Shown here piece after piece: positions 1 through 5,344 of a stretch of 6,402 nucleotides of DNA. Below the pieces are notes generated by a model that was given only the letters and a program-made list of their open reading frames with translations, did not search any database and was not told the origin of the DNA. The position numbers were made by a program, and so were the translations under genes. How positions within the stretch are numbered: position 1 is the stretch's first letter; each line of letters opens with the position of its first letter. The stretch is from Clostridiales bacterium (GTDB taxonomy: Bacteria; Bacillota; Clostridia; Tissierellales; Dethiosulfatibacteraceae): positions 1 to 6,402 of the forward strand of contig DMAP01000123.1 of NCBI GenBank assembly GCA_003446975.1, given 5' to 3'.

Positions 1-1086
1 GAACAAAGCATTTGTGGTGAATGTCATAACAAACATTGTCAGACTAAGATTATCCATTAGAACTGATTTAATGAGCAATGTTGAATTCAAAACAGGTATT
101 ATACTAAGAACAGGATTGATTTCCAAACCAGGTGTGATGCCGATATAGGCTGGAATCATGAATGCAAATATCAAAGGAGTCATATAGGCTCCTGATTCCT
201 TATAACTACTGGCAAAGAGACCAACCCCAATACTAAAACCTGCACCAATAAGAATCAAGGGCAGAAGTGTGACAAACAATGCAAATGTGCTAAATATATC
301 AAGGCTTAATCCCATTTGATTAACGTCCATCAACCTGGGGATGATGAAAACAAGGGCAGACAAGCTTATACTCATAGACGTAACTCCAAACAGGATACAG
401 GCTATCAGTTTTGCTGTAACAAGCTCCGCTTTTCTAATAGGGATAGAAAACAATGATTCCAATGTCCCCATTTCCTTTTCTGCTGTTGTCAACTCCACAG
501 CAAAATTCAACACCGATAGTATTGCAAATAAGGTCAGCATCATAGGAACGATACTAGCCGTTGAATAGCCTGACAGTTCTTTTTCACTTGCCGAATCCTT
601 CATATCAATTTCAACAGGATGCAGTACAATTCCCGCTATGCCTTTTTCATGCAAAAATTCCAATTGTTGGGTTTCTTGAAATGTTTCTATCAGCGGTAAT
701 ACTCTGTTAGATGCTCTCATGCCGGCAGCTCGACCAGAGTCATATGTCAAGACAAAATCATGAACGCCTTCTTTGAATTCATATGATAGTATCAAATCCG
801 ACTCAATGGAGTCCAATTCATCAGTTTTGATTGGTTCATCAGAAATGTCTAGTTGTTGATGCCCACTGAGTGAATCTCGGACAGTTTGAGGAAGATTTCC
901 GATTATCACAACATGACTTATGGATGACTCTGATTCTCTGGAAGTGATTTCTGTGAATTGATTATAGCCATAAAATAAAATTGGCATTAATATCAATGGT
1001 GCTAAAAGTCCAAACAATACCCTCTTATTTCTGGATAATGCTAATATCTCCTTACCAATAATTTTTCTTATATTGCTGTAATTCAT
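1..1086 (-). CDS. ABC-2 type transporter permease, NatB-like (second permease; 3' end missing)
   Basis: This is the membrane subunit of an ABC exporter. The reading frame is open from ATG at 1086 to the left edge, giving 362 residues, so the C-terminus is missing. Visible parts are a basic N-terminus, a first membrane helix at about residues 24-41, an extracytoplasmic domain at about 42-173, a second helix at about 175-197, then the cytoplasmic segment AEKEMGTLESLFSIPIRKAE (202-221), followed by hydrophobic stretches at about 223-250, 262-290 and 300-316. The E-K-E-x-G-T-L-E-S segment is the hallmark of the NatB/ABC2_membrane family. The ATG lies 2 bases after the stop of the upstream permease, and its ribosome-binding site (GGGGGTGAG, 1092-1100) lies inside that gene's last codons, which suggests translational coupling. 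It is a clear but divergent paralogue of its neighbour. Full-length relatives are about 380-410 residues, so only a few tens of residues are probably missing. The substrate cannot be read from the sequence; sodium, peptide or drug export are possibilities within the family. Confidence 0.88.
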   Translation of the reverse strand, partial: MNYSNIRKIIGKEILALSRNKRVLFGLLAPLILMPILFYGYNQFTEITSRESESSISHVVIIGNLPQTVRDSLSGHQQLDISDEPIKTDELDSIESDLILSYEFKEGVHDFVLTYDSGRAAGMRASNRVLPLIETFQETQQLEFLHEKGIAGIVLHPVEIDMKDSASEKELSGYSTASIVPMMLTLFAILSVLNFAVELTTAEKEMGTLESLFSIPIRKAELVTAKLIACILFGVTSMSISLSALVFIIPRLMDVNQMGLSLDIFSTFALFVTLLPLILIGAGFSIGVGLFASSYKESGAYMTPLIFAFMIPAYIGITPGLEINPVLSIIPVLNSTLLIKSVLMDNLSLTMFVMTFTTNALF

Positions 1087-1088
1087 CC

Positions 1089-2243
1089 TTACTCACCCCC
1101 AAAAATGACCCAATCCGATTTGAACAATCTATTCATTATAATAATTCCAGCTCCTGAAATACTTAGATTTATTAGTAGAACAAAAAAAGTACGGATTAAT
1201 GAGTATTCTCCTAAAAATGCCTCTTTCATAAGCATCAGAGCATTAGCTATTGGTATTGATAGTATTAAATTGGTTATTTCCAAATCAGGAACCATCACTA
1301 CAAAGGTAGGTACCATAAACAGTATCAGAAGTATAGACCCATAAGACTGTGCCTCCTGAAAGGTTCTTGCAACCAATCCAAGTCCAATAAAAAATGTGCT
1401 AGTCATGATCATGACAGGTATAATCATAATAATCAGATAAAACAGGAGAACAAATGATACATTGATATTAATATCGGGAATGGCAACAGTTGCAGCATAA
1501 AGTAGAGGAAACATTGAAATGATATTGACCAAGCCGCTTATAATACCGACATTTACACAAGCCAATAGCTTTCCCATGATAATTTCAAATCTTTTGACGG
1601 GAACAGAAAAAATGGTTTCTAATGTTTCTCTTTCTTTCTCTCCTGCACTCAAATCCGATGCAATGGTATAGGTGCCTGTTATGCCATATAGCATAATCAG
1701 AAAAGGAAAGAACATGCCCATCATCATTGAAATTATTCGATCATCACGATTTCCCATAAGCTCTTCGCTTTTAATATTCACAAAGTCAAGTGTTGAAGCT
1801 TCCAAACCAGCCTCATTGAGCTTGCTGGTTTTCAGCTCCACATTATACTCTGTGAGTACTGATTTTAAACGATTTGCCGCAAATTGACTAGTCTCTATAG
1901 TTGAATTATACTCAATTGTATAATTTTCAACACCGTCAACATGAGCAACTGATAAATAAGCATCAATTTGATCTGAATCTAAATCATTAGTAGAATACAC
2001 CACATTCAATTTTTCATGATCATTCAATTTATCTATCAATACTTGTGGGGGATTGTTTTCAACAGCTACTGTGCTGATTTTTTCATCCAGATTAGACTGC
2101 ACGACAACAGTAAAACCAATGAAAAACATCAATAAAACTGGATAGATTAATACAGGTAACAGAATTGTTAGGATAGCCTTTTTGTCCCGAAATAAAGACT
2201 TCATTTCTTTTTTGAATATCAGGTTTATTCTATGCATAGTCAT
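1089..2243 (-). CDS. ABC-2 type transporter permease, NatB-like (first permease)
   Basis: This is a membrane subunit of the ABC exporter, 384 residues and full length for the family. Helix 1 is at about residues 23-48 and a hydrophilic, probably extracytoplasmic domain at about 49-169. Helix 2 at about 171-195 leads into the cytoplasmic segment AGEKERETLETIFSVPVKRF (200-219), the diagnostic coupling region of NatB-type permeases. Further helices lie at about 223-252, 262-292, 300-318 and 350-370. The start at 2243 overlaps the ATPase gene by 14 bases. A second in-frame ATG at 2237 would overlap by 8. The upstream GAAGAGTGG could serve either, so the start is uncertain by two codons. The gene sits between its ATPase and a second permease, consistent with one ATPase serving a permease heterodimer. 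That pairing is inferred from gene order. Confidence 0.92.
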   Translation of the reverse strand: MTMHRINLIFKKEMKSLFRDKKAILTILLPVLIYPVLLMFFIGFTVVVQSNLDEKISTVAVENNPPQVLIDKLNDHEKLNVVYSTNDLDSDQIDAYLSVAHVDGVENYTIEYNSTIETSQFAANRLKSVLTEYNVELKTSKLNEAGLEASTLDFVNIKSEELMGNRDDRIISMMMGMFFPFLIMLYGITGTYTIASDLSAGEKERETLETIFSVPVKRFEIIMGKLLACVNVGIISGLVNIISMFPLLYAATVAIPDININVSFVLLFYLIIMIIPVMIMTSTFFIGLGLVARTFQEAQSYGSILLILFMVPTFVVMVPDLEITNLILSIPIANALMLMKEAFLGEYSLIRTFFVLLINLSISGAGIIIMNRLFKSDWVIFGGE

Positions 2244-2985
2244 CTATCCACTCTTCTTGATCTATGTAATATAGGAATATATCACGGATATTGTTCTTCC
2301 CGGTTTTTTCTTTCAACTCATCGATTGTTCCAGTCTGAATCAGACTACCTTGATGAATTAATCCAATTCTGTCACAAAGGGTATCTGCTTCCTCCATGTA
2401 ATGTGTGGAGAATATGATTGTTTTCCCTTTTTCTTTTTCCCCCTTTATAAAGCCAATAATTGTTCTACTGGTCAATATATCCAAACCGAGGGTCGGCTCA
2501 TCCAAAATATATATCTGCGGGTCATGAATCATGCATCGTGCTATGGATGTTTTTTGAACCTGGCCGGTCGATAATTTTTCAATTATTCTATCCTTGAAGT
2601 CATCCATGTCCAAGCGATCAACGATAGCTTCTATTCGTTGGTTTATCACTTTTTTTTCTATGCCATAAAAACTACCAAAAAACCTCATGGTCTCAACCGG
2701 GGTAAGTTTTTTGTAAAGCTTGGTATTGCCCGATAGAAACCCTATGGATCTTTTGACTTCCTCCGGTTTCTGTTTCGAATCGAATCCATTGATCAAAACG
2801 GTTCCATCAGTTTGCTCCATTATTGTGGACATGATTCTCAACATGGTGGTCTTGCCCGCTCCGTTTGGACCAAGTAATCCAAATATTTCACCATTGGAGA
2901 CAGTGAAAGAAATGTCATTCAGAGCATAAAAATCACCTGTCTTCCTATCATGAAATCTTTTATTGATATTCTTAACCTCGATCAT
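2230..2985 (-). CDS. ABC transporter ATP-binding protein, NatA-like
   Basis: This is the cytoplasmic ATPase that powers the two downstream permeases. It has 251 residues, the usual size for a single nucleotide-binding domain. Visible motifs are Walker A GPNGAGKT (39-46), signature LSTGQ (138-142, in place of the common LSGGQ), Walker B IYILDEP (158-164), D-loop LGLD (166-169) and H-loop His195 in STHYMEEAD. The usual Q-loop glutamine is not evident in IGFLSGNTKLY (81-91); as I recall, NatA proteins vary at this place too. The region after the H-loop, DTLCDRIGLIHQG, is typical of the NatA/CcmA group. The start is supported by AAGGAG seven bases upstream. The gene is first in the operon, with a promoter at 3026-3054. 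NatA of Bacillus drives Na+ efflux, but drug or peptide exporters share this architecture, so the substrate is open. Confidence 0.93.
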   Translation of the reverse strand: MIEVKNINKRFHDRKTGDFYALNDISFTVSNGEIFGLLGPNGAGKTTMLRIMSTIMEQTDGTVLINGFDSKQKPEEVKRSIGFLSGNTKLYKKLTPVETMRFFGSFYGIEKKVINQRIEAIVDRLDMDDFKDRIIEKLSTGQVQKTSIARCMIHDPQIYILDEPTLGLDILTSRTIIGFIKGEKEKGKTIIFSTHYMEEADTLCDRIGLIHQGSLIQTGTIDELKEKTGKNNIRDIFLYYIDQEEWIDDYA

Positions 2986-2990
2986 AGTAA

Positions 2991-2998
2991 TCTCCTTT
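2991..2998 (-). promoter_or_regulatory. Ribosome-binding site of the ABC ATPase gene
   Basis: On the minus strand the sequence AAAGGAGA precedes the ATG at 2985 with about seven bases between the GGAG core and the start. It confirms the start of the ATPase gene. Confidence 0.75.
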
Positions 2999-3025
2999 CA
3001 GCCCCTTTGTATAAACTCACGTAGT

Positions 3026-3054
3026 ATTCTATCATGATAAAATGATTCTGTTGA
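3026..3054 (-). promoter_or_regulatory. Predicted sigma-A promoter of the ABC exporter operon
   Basis: Read on the minus strand, a TCAACA -35 (3049-3054, 4 of 6 matches) is separated by exactly 17 bases from TAGAAT (3026-3031, 5 of 6 matches). A TG dinucleotide one base before the -10 makes it an extended -10. Transcription would start near 3019, leaving a leader of about 33 bases before the ATPase gene. The palindrome TATCATGATA (3030-3039) overlaps the upstream edge of the -10 and could be an operator, but ten-base palindromes are common in AT-rich DNA. Confidence 0.6.
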
Positions 3055-3071
3055 TTAAAATTCAATTAAAT

Positions 3072-3111
3072 AAAAACACGTCCTCAATATAAGTTATGAG
3101 GACGTGTTTTT
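3072..3111 (-). terminator. Rho-independent terminator after the NIF3-family gene
   Basis: A perfect 15-bp inverted repeat (3072-3086 with 3097-3111) encloses a 10-base loop. Its GC-rich core is ACGTCCTCA / TGAGGACGT, flanked by an A-run and a T-run. On the minus strand the descending arm ends in TTTTT followed by ATTTAATT. The hairpin begins at the last base of the NIF3 stop codon, so it ends that transcript before the ABC operon promoter. The A/T-runs on both sides make it bidirectional in form, although no plus-strand gene reads into it. Confidence 0.9.
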
Positions 3112-3929
3112 TATAAAATCCCAGATATTTTGGTGACTTTCATGCCTTTTTCTTCCCATGCACTGATTATCACATTAAGACCTATAGAGTCACTAGGCAT
3201 GTGACCTGCAACAACTATATTCCCAATGTTCTGTTCCCTTACTTCCTTAATAACATCTTCCGGCGCGTGCATGGCGACTATCGTACCGACGCCAGCCTCA
3301 TAATAAGCCTTATAAACATCTGCACCTCCATTGGTGCCACCAGCAAACAAAACTGCGATCTTGCCAGCATAATCAGTGTTGGCGCCACACCTGACTACCG
3401 GTTTGGACAGTGACTTGGAATATAAGTCCAATTCATTCAGCGCATCCAAAATATCCTGAAGTGTAGTTTTGGCATTATCCCCCAGCTTAGCATTCAGATA
3501 TTTTTGAGTGAATCTTTCCCCTATCAGATCCGCAGGCATGTGGATATTCATATAAGGAATATCCAATAATTTAGCGGCAGAAGAAGCTCTGCTGTAATTG
3601 GACACATGACTATTGATTTCCACAGACTTAGTTTTTTTTGCCAAAGCCTTCTGTGCCTTGTTGATGGGGACACCAAACTCAACCATTTTATCAATCTGAA
3701 TGTCCATTACTTTATGAAAGTCAACGATTGATCCATCTGCCTTAGGGTGGTGACTGACCACCAAATCGAATCCCAATTCCTTGGCCAGCAACAGTTCGGG
3801 AGTCTCCATATCGACTCCTATTAGTATCTTTTGTATGTTTTCACCCTCAACACTTATAGTTGTGTCATACGGTTCATTTTCTAGCCCTGCCAAATCAAGT
3901 GCGATTTTCATTAGTTCTCCAGTTTTCAT
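3111..3929 (-). CDS. NIF3-family (Ngg1-interacting factor 3-like) metal-binding protein
   Basis: This 272-residue protein of the NIF3/DUF34 superfamily (also labelled GTP cyclohydrolase I type 2-like) is probably cytoplasmic, with a di-metal centre; its biochemical role is not settled. I set the start at the ATG at 3929, because GGAGG lies five bases upstream; a GTG at 3956 would add nine residues but has no good ribosome-binding site. Numbering from that ATG, the paired histidines of VVSHHPKAD are H60 and H61, HxPAD is at 130-134, a glycine-rich segment LFAGGTNGG is at 194-202, VAMHAPED contains H221, and the C-terminal VAGHMPSDSIGLN holds H243 and D247. Classical YbgI/YqfO proteins have a glutamate in the last motif; the GHxxSDSxGxN form marks the subfamily often annotated as NGG1p-interacting factor NIF3. 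It has its own promoter inside the end of the upstream gene and a strong terminator behind it. Confidence 0.87.
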   Translation of the reverse strand: MKTGELMKIALDLAGLENEPYDTTISVEGENIQKILIGVDMETPELLLAKELGFDLVVSHHPKADGSIVDFHKVMDIQIDKMVEFGVPINKAQKALAKKTKSVEINSHVSNYSRASSAAKLLDIPYMNIHMPADLIGERFTQKYLNAKLGDNAKTTLQDILDALNELDLYSKSLSKPVVRCGANTDYAGKIAVLFAGGTNGGADVYKAYYEAGVGTIVAMHAPEDVIKEVREQNIGNIVVAGHMPSDSIGLNVIISAWEEKGMKVTKISGIL

Positions 3930-3934
3930 ATATG

Positions 3935-3939
3935 CCTCC
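3935..3939 (-). promoter_or_regulatory. Ribosome-binding site that decides the NIF3 start
   Basis: GGAGG on the minus strand lies five bases upstream of the ATG at 3929. It falls inside the nine-codon extension that the GTG at 3956 would add, and no comparable site precedes that GTG. This is the reason for preferring the shorter protein. Confidence 0.8.
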
Positions 3940-3962
3940 AATACAATATTCATCACTAGAAG

Positions 3963-3991
3963 ATTTTATCACTTATCGTTGCTTATTTCAA
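3963..3991 (-). promoter_or_regulatory. Predicted sigma-A promoter of the NIF3-family gene
   Basis: On the minus strand TTGAAA (3986-3991, 5 of 6) and TAAAAT (3963-3968, 5 of 6) are separated by exactly 17 bases, with a TG one base before the -10 (extended -10). The -35 is made of the final Leu-Lys codons of the upstream membrane-protein gene, so the promoter overlaps its 3' end. Transcription would begin near 3956, giving a leader of about 27 bases to the ATG at 3929. That would also place the rejected GTG at the very 5' end of the mRNA. Confidence 0.72.
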
Positions 3992-4501
3992 TCCTCTCCA
4001 ATTCTTTCTGATTTTATCGATTGTGCTGATTGCAGCCATGATAGCAATACTTGTCAAAAGTCCAAAAATCAGCAAATAGATTATATATGTAACAGTTCTT
4101 CCCCCCATCATCGCAATTGTTACCACTCTGATTCTTGTCATGAATGTAAAGTCTGTTATAACGGTAGCTATAAAAAAATTCAGACTCAAAAAAAAAGATA
4201 TGATCAGCATAGACAAAAATGCATTTGATACTTTTCTATTCAAATCAATTAATAACAATGCTGTGAGACCATAAGAAATAAAAAACACAATCTGGAGCTG
4301 GTGTGTAACAAAAACCATAAAAAACGTAGCAATAAAGACTGTAGTCATTTCTTTATATCCCATGTCTCGTAGAAAAACAAACATTGACATCGGGATAAGA
4401 AATGCATTCAAAAAATTTAGCATTCCTCTGAAGACAGTAAAAAACACAATCGTTAGAACGATATTCATAGCACCCAACACCAGTACTCTTGTCCTAATCA
4501 T
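3983..4501 (-). CDS. Uncharacterised multi-pass membrane protein
   Basis: I do not recognise this 172-residue protein. It is very hydrophobic, with predicted membrane stretches at about residues 5-24, 28-46, 53-66, 71-87, 93-118 and 136-158, and a basic tail KIRKNWRGLK that should be cytoplasmic. It has no signal peptide distinct from helix 1 and no catalytic motif. The ATG at 4501 is chosen because AAAGGTGG ends eight bases upstream; a GTG at 4513 would sit inside that site. Its size and helix count recall small integral-membrane families such as DUF2232-type proteins or the S components of ECF vitamin transporters, but I see no family signature. The NIF3 gene follows by 53 bases, and an operator-like palindrome lies in its leader. 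No neighbouring gene suggests a substrate. Confidence 0.75.
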   Translation of the reverse strand: MIRTRVLVLGAMNIVLTIVFFTVFRGMLNFLNAFLIPMSMFVFLRDMGYKEMTTVFIATFFMVFVTHQLQIVFFISYGLTALLLIDLNRKVSNAFLSMLIISFFLSLNFFIATVITDFTFMTRIRVVTIAMMGGRTVTYIIYLLIFGLLTSIAIMAAISTIDKIRKNWRGLK

Positions 4502-4509
4502 ACCACGAA

Positions 4510-4517
4510 CCACCTTT
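4510..4517 (-). promoter_or_regulatory. Ribosome-binding site that decides the membrane-protein start
   Basis: AAAGGTGG on the minus strand precedes the ATG at 4501 by eight bases. The alternative GTG start at 4513 lies within this element and so could not use it. Confidence 0.65.
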
Positions 4518-4531
4518 CTGCATAATTAAAA

Positions 4532-4548
4532 TACGCTATCTTAGCGTA
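4532..4548. promoter_or_regulatory. 17-bp palindrome, possible operator or leader hairpin
   Basis: TACGCTATCTTAGCGTA has two perfect 7-bp arms around a 3-base centre. It is the only GC-containing symmetric element in an otherwise AT-rich control region. It begins about five bases downstream of the TATAAT at 4553-4558 (minus strand), so it spans the likely transcription start of the membrane-protein gene. This position suits a repressor site. It would also form a short hairpin in the leader RNA, followed by TTTTAATT, so weak attenuation is an alternative. Confidence 0.5.
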
Positions 4549-4552
4549 GCAT

Positions 4553-4558
4553 ATTATA
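4553..4558 (-). promoter_or_regulatory. Candidate -10 box of the membrane-protein gene
   Basis: A consensus TATAAT lies on the minus strand about 52 bases upstream of the ATG at 4501. No convincing -35 is present at 16-18 bases; the nearest partial match, TTGGTT at 4573-4578, has a spacer of only 14. A promoter that needs an activator, or a different -10, is therefore possible. Confidence 0.4.
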
Positions 4559-4583
4559 ATAGATAAAGTTATAACCAATTTAT

Positions 4584-4613
4584 TTTATATTCATTTCATA
4601 TTTATATTCATTT
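4584..4613. repeat. Perfect 13-bp direct repeat in the divergent control region
   Basis: TTTATATTCATTT occurs at 4584-4596 and again at 4601-4613, with a period of 17 bases. It lies upstream of both the rubrerythrin promoter candidate (plus strand) and the membrane-protein promoter candidate (minus strand). This is a natural place for tandem activator or repressor sites. The repeat is AT-rich, but a 13-base exact copy including the TTC step is longer than expected by chance over such a short distance. Confidence 0.6.
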
Positions 4614-4618
4614 TAATC

Positions 4619-4648
4619 TTGATAATAAAGGTATAATTGTGTTATTAT
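4619..4648 (+). promoter_or_regulatory. Candidate promoter of the rubrerythrin gene
   Basis: TTGATA (4619-4624, 5 of 6) and TATTAT (4643-4648, 5 of 6) are 18 bases apart, with a TG at 4640-4641 forming an extended -10. The start would be near 4655, with a leader of about 44 bases. Two exact TATAAT strings (4632-4637, 4646-4651) lie nearby without well-spaced -35 boxes. A TTGACA at 4663-4668 has no -10 at a usable distance before the ribosome-binding site. Confidence 0.45.
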
Positions 4649-4686
4649 AATCTAGGAAAATATTGACAACTAAATCTAATACTATC

Positions 4687-4692
4687 AGGAGG
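4687..4692 (+). promoter_or_regulatory. Ribosome-binding site of the rubrerythrin gene
   Basis: A consensus AGGAGG lies six bases before the ATG at 4699. It predicts strong translation, as expected for an abundant peroxide-defence protein. Confidence 0.85.
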
Positions 4693-4698
4693 TAAAAC

Positions 4699-5283
4699 AT
4701 GAGTCAATTAAAAGGATCAAAAACGGCTGTCAATTTAATGACAGCATTCGCCGGGGAGTCTCAAGCCACTATGAGGTATACATATTATGCGGCTCAAGCA
4801 AAAAAAGATGGTTATGTACAGATTCAAAATATTTTTGAAGAAACAGCTGGTAACGAGCGGGAACATGCAAAAAGACTCTACAAATTTCTGAAAACCGAAT
4901 TGGAAGGCGATACGATCACGGTCAATGCCGGTTTCCCTGTTAATTTTCAAGATACCAAATCCAACTTGGCGGCAGCTGCGGCTGGCGAACATGAAGAGTA
5001 TACAGATATGTACCCGGAATTTGCCAGAATTGCTCGCGAAGAAGGCTTTGAGGAAATATCCAAGGTCTTCACAAAGATTGGCGAAGTAGAAGAAAGGCAC
5101 GAAAAAAGATTCTTGAAACTATTAAAGAACATTGAAAACAATTCAGTTTTCAGTCGAGATGAAGTCGTGGAATGGAAATGTAATAATTGTGGATACATTC
5201 ACACAGGTAAGGAAGCACCAAAGAAATGTCCAGCTTGTGATCACGCAATGGCTCACTTTGAGTTATTTGTGGAAACCTATTGA
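4699..5283 (+). CDS. rbr: Rubrerythrin
   Basis: This cytoplasmic non-haem iron peroxidase reduces hydrogen peroxide to water with electrons from rubredoxin or NAD(P)H-linked reductases, a standard oxidative-stress defence of anaerobes. It has 194 residues, a normal length. Residues 1-145 form the ferritin-like four-helix domain. The di-iron ligands line up with the Desulfovibrio protein: E20, E53, H56 (in NEREH), E97 and E100 (in GEHEEY), E131 and H134 (in EERH). The C-terminal rubredoxin-like domain binds one iron through CNNC (161-164) and CPAC (177-180), with a 12-residue spacing as in other rubrerythrins. All ligands are intact, so the protein should be active. It is transcribed alone, divergent from the membrane-protein gene and convergent with the metallopeptidase gene. 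PerR control is common for rubrerythrins, but no clean PerR box is seen here. Confidence 0.97.
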   Translation: MSQLKGSKTAVNLMTAFAGESQATMRYTYYAAQAKKDGYVQIQNIFEETAGNEREHAKRLYKFLKTELEGDTITVNAGFPVNFQDTKSNLAAAAAGEHEEYTDMYPEFARIAREEGFEEISKVFTKIGEVEERHEKRFLKLLKNIENNSVFSRDEVVEWKCNNCGYIHTGKEAPKKCPACDHAMAHFELFVETY

Positions 5284-5291
5284 AATAACAG

Positions 5292-5336
5292 AAGACTCAA
5301 CGTTGAACTAGGTTCACGCTGAGTCTTTTATTTTCT
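5292..5336 (+). terminator. Rho-independent terminator after rubrerythrin, shared with the convergent gene
   Basis: The outer stem AAGACTCA (5292-5299) pairs with TGAGTCTT (5320-5327). The inner part continues with CG and TGAAC paired to GTTCA and CG around a TAG loop, broken by one mismatch and one bulged T. The T-rich tail TTATTTTC follows on the plus strand. The hairpin lies between convergent genes and begins 8 bases after the rubrerythrin stop. On the minus strand the tail (CTGTTATTT) is weaker, so it probably terminates the peptidase gene less efficiently. Confidence 0.85.
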
Positions 5337-5344
5337 TAGTTCGA

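Noticed and set aside
3111..3929. Loss of metal ligands in the NIF3 protein (aspartate in place of the usual C-terminal glutamate, no HTNLD motif)
   Set aside because: The GHxxSDSxGxN form and the altered middle motif are, to my knowledge, typical of a whole NIF3 subfamily, so this is not a defect of this copy.
3860..4228. Plus-strand open frame of 122 codons
   Set aside because: It lies antisense to the end of the membrane-protein gene and the start of NIF3. Its translation is cysteine- and histidine-rich without any domain pattern, and the opposite-strand genes have good starts and coherent products. The other plus-strand frames inside 341-2929 and 3201-4011 are rejected for the same reason.
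4551..4576. PerR box near 4554-4568
   Set aside because: A perfect left half TTATAAT is followed by only 3 of 7 matches in the right half at the correct spacing. In such A/T-rich DNA this is not convincing.
4584..4613. Direct repeat as the beginning of a CRISPR array
   Set aside because: There are only two 13-base copies with a 4-base gap, and no cas genes. It is better read as a pair of regulatory sites.
4514..4698. Riboswitch or small RNA in the divergent control region
   Set aside because: Apart from the short palindrome there is no multi-stem structure or conserved core, and the region is almost entirely A/T.
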